DNA from: Paludibacteraceae bacterium
GTDB taxonomy: Bacteria; Bacteroidota; Bacteroidia; Bacteroidales; Paludibacteraceae
DNA: 64,000 nucleotides
Direction: 5' to 3'
NCBI GenBank assembly: GCA_024401645.1
Contig: JAKSKR010000008.1
Location: 26,868 to 90,867, forward strand
Position numbers and translations under genes: made by a program. Within the stretch, counting starts at the first letter, position 1; each line of letters begins with the position of its first letter. Of this stretch, positions 45,968 to 54,471 are shown piece after piece. Under the pieces are notes generated by a model. It was given only the letters and a program-made list of their open reading frames with translations. It was not told the origin of the DNA and ran no database searches.

Positions 45968-46975
45968 ATGGGAAAAATTCACGCAGCAATCACTGGTGTT
46001 GGTGCCTACTTACCAGACTACGTGCTAACCAACGACGAATTAAGTCGCATGGTTGACACCAACGACGAATGGATTACCACTCGTGTTGGTATTAAAGAAA
46101 GAAGAATTGAAAAGGACCCTAACCGTCCTGCTTCATACATGGGTATTAAGGCCGTTGAGAACCTTTTTGCTCGCACAAAGACAAACCCAGAAGAAATTGA
46201 CCTTGTCATTTGTGCAACAAGTACCCCAGACCACATCTTCCCTGCAACCGCAGCTATCATTGCTGAAGCTTGCAGCATTAAGAACGCGCTTTGCTTCGAC
46301 ATTCAGGCAGCATGTTCAGGTTTCCTTGCAGCATACACCATCGCATCTAACTTCATTGAAAGCGGCCAAAAGAAAAAGATTTTGGTTGTTTCTACCGAAA
46401 AGATGTCATACATGGTTGACTATACCGACCGTTCAACATGTCCTTTGTTTGGCGACGGAGCAGGTGCATTGTTAATTGAACCAAACGACGAAGGTTATGG
46501 TCTCATCGACTCTGAAATGCTTACCGACGGTGCAGGCGTTCCTTACCTTGAAATGAAGGCCGGCGGTTCTGCCAAGCCAGCATCTCACGAAAGTGTTGAC
46601 GCACACGAACATTTCGTATACCAGGAAGGTAAAGTTGTATTCAAGCACGCTGTTACCAACATGTGCAAGACAACTGCCGACGTTATGGCACGCAACAACC
46701 TTACTGGCGAAGACGTTAAGTGGTTAATTCCTCACCAGGCTAACCTCCGCATCATTGAAGCTGTAGGTCAGCGTGTTGAAGTTCCAACAGAAAAAATCTT
46801 CATCAACATTCAGAAATACGGTAACACTTCTTCTGCTACTGTACCTATTTGTTTGTGGGAAATGCAAAACAATGGTCAGCTCAAGAAGGGCGACAAGATT
46901 GTTTGCACAACCTTCGGTGCAGGTTTCACCTTCGGTGCCATCTACATCAATTGGGCATACGATACCGAAAAGTAA
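45968..46975 (+). CDS. fabH: Beta-ketoacyl-ACP synthase III
   Basis: FabH (335 residues from this start) condenses acetyl-CoA with malonyl-ACP to begin fatty-acid synthesis in the cytosol. The start at 45968 gives MGKIHAAITGVGAYLPDYVL; the frame is open to 45929 but that part overlaps the promoter. The catalytic triad is seen: Cys in DIQAACSGFLAAY (about residue 116), His in IPHQANLRIIEA, and Asn in YGNTSSATVPI. Monocistronic, with promoter and terminator. Confidence 0.95.
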   Translation: MGKIHAAITGVGAYLPDYVLTNDELSRMVDTNDEWITTRVGIKERRIEKDPNRPASYMGIKAVENLFARTKTNPEEIDLVICATSTPDHIFPATAAIIAEACSIKNALCFDIQAACSGFLAAYTIASNFIESGQKKKILVVSTEKMSYMVDYTDRSTCPLFGDGAGALLIEPNDEGYGLIDSEMLTDGAGVPYLEMKAGGSAKPASHESVDAHEHFVYQEGKVVFKHAVTNMCKTTADVMARNNLTGEDVKWLIPHQANLRIIEAVGQRVEVPTEKIFINIQKYGNTSSATVPICLWEMQNNGQLKKGDKIVCTTFGAGFTFGAIYINWAYDTEK

Positions 46976-46996
46976 GGTAACACTTATTCCATACAA

Positions 46997-47034
46997 GAAA
47001 GGCTGTTCGATTCACAAGAATCGGACAGCCTTTC
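46997..47034 (+). terminator. Terminator of fabH
   Basis: A 17-bp stem with one G-U pair (46997-47013 with 47018-47034) closing an ACAA loop, 21 bases after the fabH stop, followed by TTATTCT. Confidence 0.88.
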
Positions 47035-47057
47035 TTATTCTAAATTATAAACGCAAG

Positions 47058-47079
47058 TAACTGACAATCACATCAGTTA
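47058..47079 (+). repeat. Inverted repeat upstream of feoAB
   Basis: TAACTGA (47058-47064) and TCAGTTA (47073-47079) form a perfect 7-base inverted repeat with an 8-base spacer, about 57 bases upstream of the feo -7 element. It could be a second regulator site or a weak hairpin. Confidence 0.35.
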
Positions 47080-47105
47080 TATTTATACTATTTAAAATCA
47101 TTCTA

Positions 47106-47126
47106 ATTTGCAATCTAGTTGCAAAT
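47106..47126 (+). promoter_or_regulatory. Palindromic operator candidate at the feo promoter
   Basis: ATTTGCAA (47106-47113) and TTGCAAAT (47119-47126) are perfect 8-base inverted arms around TCTAG. The palindrome ends 9 bases before the feo -7 element, so a bound protein would block RNA polymerase. Given the downstream ferrous-iron transporter, a metal-dependent repressor (Fur or DtxR type) is the likely binder; the sequence is not a standard Fur box, so this is inference. Confidence 0.5.
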
Positions 47127-47135
47127 ATTTAGGCT

Positions 47136-47143
47136 TAACTTTG
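47136..47143 (+). promoter_or_regulatory. Promoter -7 element of feoAB
   Basis: TAACTTTG is an exact TAnnTTTG match, 26 bases before the feoAB ATG. Confidence 0.6.
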
Positions 47144-47169
47144 CACCGTAAACTTAGAGCCGAAAGAAT

Positions 47170-49746
47170 ATGAAGTTGTCGGAATTAAAGACAGGTGAGA
47201 AAGCCATTATACTCAAAGTAGTCGGAAACGGAGGTTTCAGAAAACGCATCATTGAGATGGGCTTCGTTAGAGGAGCCGAGGTGGAAGCCATACACAACGC
47301 CCCCCTTCAAGACCCCGTTGAGTACCACATTATGGACTACAACGTATCGCTACGCCGTAGCGAAGGCGCCATGGTCGAAGTTTTGAGTAAGGAACAATTT
47401 GAAAAAGAAGTCAAGGAGAAAGACTTCCGCGGCACTGTCGACATTGACGAGGAAATAAGGAAAGAAGCAGTAAGGCGCGAAAAGGAAATCAAGGTGGCAC
47501 TAGTTGGCAACCCCAATTGCGGAAAGACCAGCCTTTTCAACTACATATCGCACTCAACCGAGCACGTTGGCAACTACAGCGGCGTTACGGTTGAAGCCAA
47601 GGAAGGCCTATTCGAGTTCCAAGGCTACAAATTCACCTTGGTCGACCTTCCGGGAACCTACTCCCTCACGTCATACTCCCCCGAAGAAATCTACGTCAGG
47701 AAAAATCTCGTAGAGAACACTCCCGACGTCATACTTAACGTCGTAGACGCATCGAACCTAGAGCGCAACCTATACCTTACCACCCAGCTCATCGACATGA
47801 ACCAGCCAATGGTCATTGCACTGAACATGTATGACGAGTTGCAAGAGAAAGGCGACGTGCTCGACCATGAGAATTTAGGCGTATTGCTAGGTGTTCCCAT
47901 GGTTCCGACAGTAGGGCGCAGCGGCAAGGGCATTGACCTTCTGTTCCACATGATCATCAACGTTTTCGAAGCCAGCTACTACTTCAACAACGAAGGTGGC
48001 ATCGACAAGGAAAAGTTCCTTAACGAATTCGAAAACAATCCAGACAAACATAAGCCTTCCGACGATGGCGAGGAACACATTCCGGTCTTCAACATTGCGC
48101 ACCACATACACATACACCACGGTGCCGTCATAGAAGAAAGCGAGAACAGGCTTCAAGCCATCTTGAAGCAAGACAAGGGACTACGCGCCCGCTTTTCGAC
48201 ACGTTTCCTTGCCATTAAGCTTATTGAAGGCGACAAGGAAGCCGAAAAACAGATTGCCAAGTTGCCAAATGCCGAAGAGATATTCAAGATACAGAAAGAA
48301 GAACAGGCACGCATCGCTAACGAGCTGAACGAAGATGCCGAGTCGGCAGTAGCAAATGCACGTTACGGATTTGTTGCCGGTGCATTGCGCGAAACACTAA
48401 CCGTTGCCGAGGTTGATGGCAGAAAGCTGACGAAGCTAATTGACCAGTTTGTTACGCACAAGCTATACGGTTTCCCAATCTTCCTAGCCTTCATTGCCTT
48501 TATGTTCTGGTGCACCTTCTCGCTTGGCAAATACCCAATGGAATGGATAGACAGCCTAGTGGGCCTATTATCGGACGGCATTGCAAGCATCATGGCAGAC
48601 GGCATATTGAAAGACTTGATTGTAGACGGCATAATTGGCGGAGTTGGCGGCGTAATTGTGTTCTTGCCAAACATCCTCATCCTCTACCTCTTCATTTCGT
48701 TCATGGAAGACTCTGGCTACATGGCAAGAGCCGCCTTCATTATGGATAAGATAATGCACAAGATGGGTTTGCACGGCAAGTCGTTTATTCCACTCGTCAT
48801 GGGTTTCGGCTGCAACGTGCCAGCCATAATGGGCACACGCATCATAGAAAGCAGGAAGAGCCGCATCATCACCATACTCATCCTTCCGTTCATGAGTTGT
48901 AGTGCGCGCATACCCATCTACACCCTTTTCGCCATGGCGTTCTTCCCTAACCATCCGGCATTCGCCATGTTCTCCCTTTACTTCATCGGTGTATTCATGG
49001 CATTCGTGTTTGCCCGCATTTTCCGCTATTTCTTTAAGGAAGACGAGGCTCCGTTCGTTCTGGAATTGCCGCCATACCGCATGCCTACCTGGCGCTCGGT
49101 ACTCGTTCATGTATGGGACAAGACAAAGGAATACTTGAAAAAGATGGGAGGCATCATCCTCATAGCATCAATCGTCGTGTGGTTCCTCGAGTACTTCCCC
49201 AAGGATCATCAGTTCGAAGAGATGAAAGCCAACCACATTGAGGCCTACAACATTCCAAACGAAAACGGAGAAACACCGTTCGAAATTGCCGCACAAAATC
49301 AGAAAGAGCAGTCGTACATAGGTCAAATTGGCCATGCCATTGAGCCTGTCGTACGTCCACTAGGCTTCACCTGGCAGATGGGCGTTTCCCTACTAGCAGG
49401 CGCAGTAGCGAAAGAAGTGGTAGTAAGCACCATGAACGTGCTTTACACTGGCGGCACCCAAAGCGGAATAGAAGACAGCGACGAGGCAGCCGTACAGAAA
49501 ATGGGCAAGAAGATGAACAACGAGCTTAAAGCAGACGGCACACATGCCTACACGGCACTCAACGCCTTTGCATTCCTCGTTTTCGTCCTACTCTACTTCC
49601 CTTGTGCAGCAACACTTGTTGCCATTAAGAATGAAGCCGGCGGCTGGAAATGGTCTGGCTTGAGCTTGGCCTACACCACCGTTCTGGCCTGGGTATTGGC
49701 ATTCCTCATTTACCAGATTGGTTCTGCCATAGGTATAGGATGTTAA
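47170..49746 (+). CDS. feoB: FeoA-FeoB fusion, ferrous iron transporter
   Basis: An 858-residue inner-membrane Fe(II) transporter in which FeoA (SH3-like, residues 1-74, MKLSELKTGEKAIILKVVGN) is fused to FeoB. The FeoB G-domain has GNPNCGKTSLFNYI (about residue 112), DLPGTYSLTSYSPEE and ALNMYDE. A charged spacer (about 270-410) precedes the membrane part, with Gate motifs such as GFGCNVPAIMGTR and PFMSCSARIPIYTLF carrying the conserved Cys. The fusion is common in Bacteroidota. Followed 21 bases later by a small Cys-rich partner gene. Confidence 0.96.
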   Translation: MKLSELKTGEKAIILKVVGNGGFRKRIIEMGFVRGAEVEAIHNAPLQDPVEYHIMDYNVSLRRSEGAMVEVLSKEQFEKEVKEKDFRGTVDIDEEIRKEAVRREKEIKVALVGNPNCGKTSLFNYISHSTEHVGNYSGVTVEAKEGLFEFQGYKFTLVDLPGTYSLTSYSPEEIYVRKNLVENTPDVILNVVDASNLERNLYLTTQLIDMNQPMVIALNMYDELQEKGDVLDHENLGVLLGVPMVPTVGRSGKGIDLLFHMIINVFEASYYFNNEGGIDKEKFLNEFENNPDKHKPSDDGEEHIPVFNIAHHIHIHHGAVIEESENRLQAILKQDKGLRARFSTRFLAIKLIEGDKEAEKQIAKLPNAEEIFKIQKEEQARIANELNEDAESAVANARYGFVAGALRETLTVAEVDGRKLTKLIDQFVTHKLYGFPIFLAFIAFMFWCTFSLGKYPMEWIDSLVGLLSDGIASIMADGILKDLIVDGIIGGVGGVIVFLPNILILYLFISFMEDSGYMARAAFIMDKIMHKMGLHGKSFIPLVMGFGCNVPAIMGTRIIESRKSRIITILILPFMSCSARIPIYTLFAMAFFPNHPAFAMFSLYFIGVFMAFVFARIFRYFFKEDEAPFVLELPPYRMPTWRSVLVHVWDKTKEYLKKMGGIILIASIVVWFLEYFPKDHQFEEMKANHIEAYNIPNENGETPFEIAAQNQKEQSYIGQIGHAIEPVVRPLGFTWQMGVSLLAGAVAKEVVVSTMNVLYTGGTQSGIEDSDEAAVQKMGKKMNNELKADGTHAYTALNAFAFLVFVLLYFPCAATLVAIKNEAGGWKWSGLSLAYTTVLAWVLAFLIYQIGSAIGIGC

Positions 49747-49767
49747 ACTGATAAATTAAGAACAGAT

Positions 49768-49923
49768 ATGCAAGAAATAATAGTTGGGATAATAGGAATT
49801 GTAGCCTTAACCGTCAGCATATACAAGCTTTACCGCTTTTTCAGCGGTAAGGATACGGGGTGCAGTTGCTGCAGCAAAAGCAACAGCACGCAATGCACCT
49901 GTTGCTGCAATAGAAAGCAGTAG
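49768..49923 (+). CDS. FeoB-associated small Cys-rich membrane protein
   Basis: A 51-residue protein: N-terminal TM helix (MQEIIVGIIGIVALTVSIYK), a basic junction (LYRFFSGKD), then a Cys-rich tail (TGCSCCSKSNSTQCTCCCN, seven Cys). This is the layout of the small FeoB-associated Cys-rich proteins found next to feoB in many Bacteroidota. The Cys cluster could bind Fe(II) or a cluster at the cytosolic face; the role is not established. It lies in the feoAB operon. Confidence 0.8.
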   Translation: MQEIIVGIIGIVALTVSIYKLYRFFSGKDTGCSCCSKSNSTQCTCCCNRKQ

Positions 49924-49977
49924 GCGCAAAATGATGCAATTCTGACGCAATTAAGCATCAAAAAAAGTTCTTAAACG

Positions 49978-50009
49978 TTTGCTTTTATACGTTTTTCTTT
50001 GCAATTTTG
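49978..50009 (+). promoter_or_regulatory. Promoter of the trp operon
   Basis: A -33 element TTTG (49978-49981) and a -7-like element CAATTTTG (50002-50009, first base differs from TAnnTTTG) are separated by 20 bases, the expected Bacteroidota spacing. The start would be near 50014, about 22 bases before the leader-peptide ATG. Confidence 0.55.
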
Positions 50010-50035
50010 TACTGTTAATAAACAAACTGAAAAGA

Positions 50036-50086
50036 ATGAATTTTTTAAGCTTAAATAAGGCATGGTGGTGGCGCTTACGAAACTAA
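50036..50086 (+). CDS. trpL: trp operon leader peptide
   Basis: A 16-codon frame, MNFLSLNKAWWWRLRN, with three consecutive Trp codons (50063-50071) and a TAA stop at 50084-50086. It lies between the promoter and trpB and overlaps the first arm of the attenuator hairpins. Translation would sense Trp-tRNA supply: stalling at the Trp codons frees the antiterminator, and full translation lets the terminator form. Confidence 0.9.
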   Translation: MNFLSLNKAWWWRLRN

Positions 50087-50168
50087 ACTTCGTGAGTAAC
50101 TTCCTTGTGCATTTTTAAGTGACAAATAAAAAGCAAAGGTCTGTCGGTACTCACGACAGGCCTTTTTT
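50074..50168 (+). promoter_or_regulatory. trp attenuator: competing hairpins and terminator
   Basis: Four arms are seen. Arm 1 (50074-50081) pairs with arm 2 (50089-50096), 8 bp with one G-U. The stretch TCGTGAGTA (50090-50098) is instead perfectly complementary over 9 bases to TACTCACGA (50148-50156), the antiterminator. The terminator stem is 50136-50146 with 50154-50164, 11 bp with one G-U, followed by a T run to 50168. The antiterminator arm lies in the terminator loop and 3' arm, so the two exclude each other. The terminator ends 36 bases before trpB. Confidence 0.9.
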
Positions 50169-50203
50169 CATATAACCATCAAGAAATAAAAAACAAACAT
50201 AAT

Positions 50204-51397
50204 ATGAGCAAATACGGAATCGACGAAAATGGATACTATGGCCGTTTTGGCGGTGCATTCGTTCCTGAAATCCTACAGAAAAACATCACCGAGTTGAAAG
50301 CAAACTACTTGAAGATTATGGATGACCCAACCTTCAAGGCTGAACTCGACCAACTGTTACACGACTATGTAGGCCGTCCTACACCACTCTACTTTGCAAA
50401 GCGTATGAGTGAAAAGTATGGTTGCAAAATCTACCTAAAGCGCGAAGACTTGTGCCACACAGGTGCCCACAAGCTGAACAACGCCCTTGGACAGTTGTTG
50501 CTAGCAAAGCGCATGGGTAAAACCCGTATTGTTGCAGAAACCGGAGCCGGACAGCACGGCGTGGGAACAGCAACCGTTTGTGCACTTATGAACATGGAAT
50601 GTGTTGTTTACATGGGCGCCACCGACGTTAAGCGCCAGTACCTGAACGTACAGCGCATGCGCATGCTTGGTGCTAAAGTTGTGCCAGTAACTACCGGTAA
50701 CGGTACCCTAAAGGACGCAACCAACGAAGCCATTCGCGACTGGTGCTGTAACCCTGCAGACACCCACTACATCATTGGTTCCGTAGTAGGTCCCGATCCA
50801 TACCCAGACATGGTTGCCCGCTTCCAGTCGGTCATCAGCGAAGAAATCAAGAAGCAGCTGTTGGCACAAGAAGGCCGCGAGAACCCAGATTACCTAATCG
50901 CTTGCGTGGGCGGTGGCAGTAACGCTGCAGGAACCTTCTACCACTACATTGAAGACGACAACGTAAAACTATATGCGGCAGAAGCTGCTGGCGAAGGTTT
51001 GGAAGACCCAACCAAGAGCGCAGCCACCATTCACCTTGGCCGCGAAGGCGTTTTGCACGGCAGCAAGACCCTCATTATGATGGACGACGATGGCCAGATT
51101 ACCGAAGCTTTCTCAATTTCAGCAGGTCTTGACTACCCAGGCATCGGCCCAATGCACGCCTTCCTTGCCGACAAGGGCAGAAGCAAGGTGTTTGCAATTA
51201 CCGACCAGGAAGCCCTCGATGCTGCATTGGAACTTACCAAGACCGAAGGCATCATTCCTGCCATTGAAAGTGCACACGCCCTAGCCGTATTGCCAAAGGC
51301 AAAATTCAAGAAAGACGACGTTGTTGTATTGACCGTTTCTGGTCGTGGCGACAAGGACATGAACACTTATGCCGACCGCTTCAAGCTAGCGGAATAA
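50204..51397 (+). CDS. trpB: Tryptophan synthase beta chain
   Basis: TrpB (397 residues) joins indole and L-serine to give tryptophan, using PLP. The PLP Lys is about residue 90 in [18 protein letters not shown], and the phosphate-binding loop is [13 protein letters not shown]. The length and start ([20 protein letters not shown]) match the TrpB1 type that complexes with TrpA. First structural gene of the operon, directly behind the attenuator; having trpB first and trpA last is the Bacteroidota arrangement. Confidence 0.98.
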   Translation: MSKYGIDENGYYGRFGGAFVPEILQKNITELKANYLKIMDDPTFKAELDQLLHDYVGRPTPLYFAKRMSEKYGCKIYLKREDLCHTGAHKLNNALGQLLLAKRMGKTRIVAETGAGQHGVGTATVCALMNMECVVYMGATDVKRQYLNVQRMRMLGAKVVPVTTGNGTLKDATNEAIRDWCCNPADTHYIIGSVVGPDPYPDMVARFQSVISEEIKKQLLAQEGRENPDYLIACVGGGSNAAGTFYHYIEDDNVKLYAAEAAGEGLEDPTKSAATIHLGREGVLHGSKTLIMMDDDGQITEAFSISAGLDYPGIGPMHAFLADKGRSKVFAITDQEALDAALELTKTEGIIPAIESAHALAVLPKAKFKKDDVVVLTVSGRGDKDMNTYADRFKLAE

Positions 51398-51421
51398 GTC
51401 ACCCCTTAAAACAGGACGAAA

Positions 51422-52816
51422 ATGTTTAAATACCATACCTCTAGTAAAACCATCTTAGCAGACCTCTACACTCCGGTTAGCGTGTACATGCGTGTTCGCG
51501 ACCAGTTTCCGCAGAGTGCCCTGATGGAAAGTTCGGACTACCACGGAGGCGAGAACAGCCGTTCATTCATCGGCATCAACCCTATTGCTTCGGTAGCCAT
51601 CAGCCACGGAAAGGCCATCTGCACCTTCCCTAATGGCAGCAAGACAGAAAAAGAGGTCAGCAACCAATACCGTTGCGACCACGCCATAAACGACTTCTTG
51701 GCACAGATTGAAGTTGAAGGAGACGACAAGAACTATTGCGGCCTATATGGCTACACTACTTTCAACGCCGTTCGCTACTTTGAGAACATCGCCGTTAAAG
51801 ACACCACGCTAGAGAAGAACGATGCACCAGACATGCTCTACATTCTCTACAAGACTGTCATCATGTTCGACCACTTCAACAACAAGATGAAGATCATCGA
51901 ACTATTGGCTGATGGAGAAAGCGACACAATTGCCAACACCGAACGCCTGTTGAACAAGAACAACGTGCAAGCCTTCGGTTTCCACCCAATTGGCGACACA
52001 ACCAGCACATCGACCGACGAAGAATACAAGGCTAACGTACGCAAAGGCATTCAGAGCTGCTTGCGTGGCGACGTATTCCAAATAGTGTTGTCACGCCGTT
52101 TCATTCAGCACTACGAAGGCGACGACTTCAAGCTATACCGTGCATTGCGAAGCATTAACCCAAGTCCGTACCTCTTCTACTTCGACTTCGGCGGCTTCCG
52201 CATTTTCGGTTCATCGCCAGAAACCCACTGCCGCATAGAAGACGGCAAGGCATTCATCGACCCTATTGCAGGTACCACCAAGCGCACAGGCAATAAGGAA
52301 CAAGACGAGAAGAACGCCATCTTCTTGCGTAACGACCCGAAGGAAAACGCAGAACACGTCATGCTGGTAGACTTGGCCAGAAACGACCTTAGCCGTAACT
52401 GCCACAACGTGAAGGTAGACTTCTACAAAGACATGCAATACTACAGCCACGTTATTCACTTGGTTAGCCGTGTTAGCGGACAGCTTGACGAAGGTGCAGA
52501 CCCAATCAAGTCGTTCATCGACACCTTCCCTGCCGGCACATTAAGCGGCGCCCCCAAGGTTAGGGCCATGCAGCTAATCAGCGAATACGAGCCACACAAC
52601 CGTGGTGCCTACGGAGGTTGCATCGGTTTCATTGGTTTGAACAAGAACCTGAACCAGGCCATCACCATCCGTTCATTCGTGAGCCGCAACGGCGAGTTGT
52701 GGTTCCAGGCAGGAGCCGGCATTGTTGCAAAGAGCAGCGACGAATATGAATTGCAGGAAGTTAACAGCAAACTAGGTGCGCTAAAGAAAGCCATCATGTT
52801 GGCAGAAAACATGTAA
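51422..52816 (+). CDS. trpE: Anthranilate synthase component I
   Basis: TrpE (464 residues) makes anthranilate from chorismate with ammonia from TrpG. The chorismate-binding signature is in the C-terminal half: FGSSPETHCRIEDGKAFIDP, VDLARNDLSR and FPAGTLSGAPKVRAMQLI. The N-terminal Trp feedback site appears as LMESSDYHG (E. coli has LLES), so the enzyme is probably inhibited by Trp. Starts 24 bases after trpB. Confidence 0.96.
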   Translation: MFKYHTSSKTILADLYTPVSVYMRVRDQFPQSALMESSDYHGGENSRSFIGINPIASVAISHGKAICTFPNGSKTEKEVSNQYRCDHAINDFLAQIEVEGDDKNYCGLYGYTTFNAVRYFENIAVKDTTLEKNDAPDMLYILYKTVIMFDHFNNKMKIIELLADGESDTIANTERLLNKNNVQAFGFHPIGDTTSTSTDEEYKANVRKGIQSCLRGDVFQIVLSRRFIQHYEGDDFKLYRALRSINPSPYLFYFDFGGFRIFGSSPETHCRIEDGKAFIDPIAGTTKRTGNKEQDEKNAIFLRNDPKENAEHVMLVDLARNDLSRNCHNVKVDFYKDMQYYSHVIHLVSRVSGQLDEGADPIKSFIDTFPAGTLSGAPKVRAMQLISEYEPHNRGAYGGCIGFIGLNKNLNQAITIRSFVSRNGELWFQAGAGIVAKSSDEYELQEVNSKLGALKKAIMLAENM

Positions 52817-52820
52817 GAAT

Positions 52821-53387
52821 ATGAAGAAGATTGTAATCATAGACAACTACGACTCGTTCACCTACAACCTCTCGCACCTAGTGAAAGAGTTAGGGGCAGA
52901 TGTCACCGTATACAGAAACGACCAGTTTGAGTTGCCACAACTTGAGCAATTCGACAAAATCATATTGTCGCCAGGTCCGGGCATCCCTTCCGAAGCAGGT
53001 CTTTTGCTCGACGTCATTAAGAGCTACGCCGGCAAGAAGCCGATTCTAGGCGTTTGTTTAGGCCACCAGGCAATTGGCGAGGCCTTTGGCGGCAAGCTTA
53101 CCAACCTCAGCCAGGTTTACCACGGCTTGCAAACCCCTTGCAACCTGTTTGGCAACGACTATGTGTTTGAGGGTTTGGGCAATACTTGCCAAATTGGCCG
53201 CTACCACTCGTGGGTAGTCGACAAGAAGGACTTCCCGATGTGTCTTGAAGTTACAGCCGAAAGCGAAGAAGGCTTCATTATGGGCCTTAAGCACAAAGAC
53301 TACGACATTCATGGCATTCAATTCCATCCCGAAAGTGTATTGACACCAGAAGGGAAGAAGATGATTAATAACTGGCTAAACCACTAA
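52821..53387 (+). CDS. trpG: Anthranilate synthase component II (glutamine amidotransferase)
   Basis: TrpG (188 residues) supplies ammonia from glutamine to TrpE. Class I amidotransferase motifs: LSPGPGIPSEAG (oxyanion region), GVCLGHQAIGEAFGG with the nucleophile near Cys 79, and HGIQFHPESVLTPEG with the catalytic His and Glu. Stand-alone, not fused to trpD. Starts 4 bases after trpE, so coupling is likely. Could also serve as PabA. Confidence 0.95.
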   Translation: MKKIVIIDNYDSFTYNLSHLVKELGADVTVYRNDQFELPQLEQFDKIILSPGPGIPSEAGLLLDVIKSYAGKKPILGVCLGHQAIGEAFGGKLTNLSQVYHGLQTPCNLFGNDYVFEGLGNTCQIGRYHSWVVDKKDFPMCLEVTAESEEGFIMGLKHKDYDIHGIQFHPESVLTPEGKKMINNWLNH

Positions 53388-53457
53388 GGCTGCAGATGAA
53401 CAAGCAACAACTTGAAACACTTAAGAAAATTCACCAAGAATAAATAATCTCAAAATC

Positions 53458-54459
53458 ATGAAAAGAATACTTTCCCGATTAGTCAACCACGAAGAGTTGA
53501 CACGCGAAGAGACCAAAGAAATATTGATCAACATCACTAAAGAAGTTTACCCACAGGAACAGATTACCGCATTCATAATGGCATTGCAGATGCGTGGCAT
53601 TACGGTTGACGAGTTGTTGGGCCTTCGCGATGGCATTTTGGAGACTGGCGTACCAGTTAACACCAAGCCATTCAAGGTACTCGACATTGTAGGTACGGGT
53701 GGCGACGGCAAGAACACCTTCAACATTTCAACTTGTGCATGTGCAGTGGTTGCAGGTGCAGGCTACAAGGTTGCAAAGCACGGCAACTACGCTGCAACTT
53801 CGGTCAGTGGTGCCAGCAACGTAATTGAAGGCCACGGCGTAAAATTCACCGCAGACAACGACAAGATTCTTGAATCTCTCGACAAGTGCAACTTCTTCTA
53901 CCAGCATGCACAGCTTCACGCTCGTGCCATGAAGTTTGTTGGCCCTATCAGGAAAGCATTGCAGATTCCTACCTGTTTCAACTTGCTTGGTCCATTGGTC
54001 AACCCATCTCAACCCGACTATATGATGCTAGGTGTTGCGAACCTTGACCAGATGCGTCTTTACAGCAACGTGTTCCAAAAGATAGGCATACGTTACACCA
54101 TCGTCAACAGCCTTGACGGCTACGACGAAATTTCGCTTACCGGCGATTTCAAAGTAACATCTAACGACATAGAGAAAATCTATAGTCCAAGCGACATAGA
54201 TTTCGACATTGCCGGCCCAGGTGAAATTTGTGGTGGTGCAAAACAGACCAAAGAAGATGCAATGGAAATCTTCGACTCTGTGCTTCAGAACACAGCCTCA
54301 AAAAGCCAGAAGAATGTTGTAATTGCCAACGCCGGTTTTGCCATTAAGACCATTGAAAAAGACAAGAGTATTGAAGAGTGTATTGCCATTGCTCGCGAAA
54401 GCCTTGAAAGCGGCAAAGCATGGGAAAACTTCAAGAAATACGTTGCACTCAACTCATAA
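53458..54459 (+). CDS. trpD: Anthranilate phosphoribosyltransferase
   Basis: TrpD (333 residues) adds phosphoribose from PRPP to anthranilate. Motifs: DIVGTGGDGKNTFNISTCAC (PRPP loop) and KHGNYAATSVSGASNVIEGH. The N-terminal helical domain is present. It follows trpG after a 70-base gap, the longest in the structural part of the operon. Confidence 0.96.
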   Translation: MKRILSRLVNHEELTREETKEILINITKEVYPQEQITAFIMALQMRGITVDELLGLRDGILETGVPVNTKPFKVLDIVGTGGDGKNTFNISTCACAVVAGAGYKVAKHGNYAATSVSGASNVIEGHGVKFTADNDKILESLDKCNFFYQHAQLHARAMKFVGPIRKALQIPTCFNLLGPLVNPSQPDYMMLGVANLDQMRLYSNVFQKIGIRYTIVNSLDGYDEISLTGDFKVTSNDIEKIYSPSDIDFDIAGPGEICGGAKQTKEDAMEIFDSVLQNTASKSQKNVVIANAGFAIKTIEKDKSIEECIAIARESLESGKAWENFKKYVALNS

Positions 54460-54471
54460 AACAGTTTCGTA

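Noticed and set aside
53396..53443. 15-codon ORF in the trpG-trpD gap
   Set aside because: It starts with ATG and has good codons, but no Trp codons, hairpins or family support; too short to claim.
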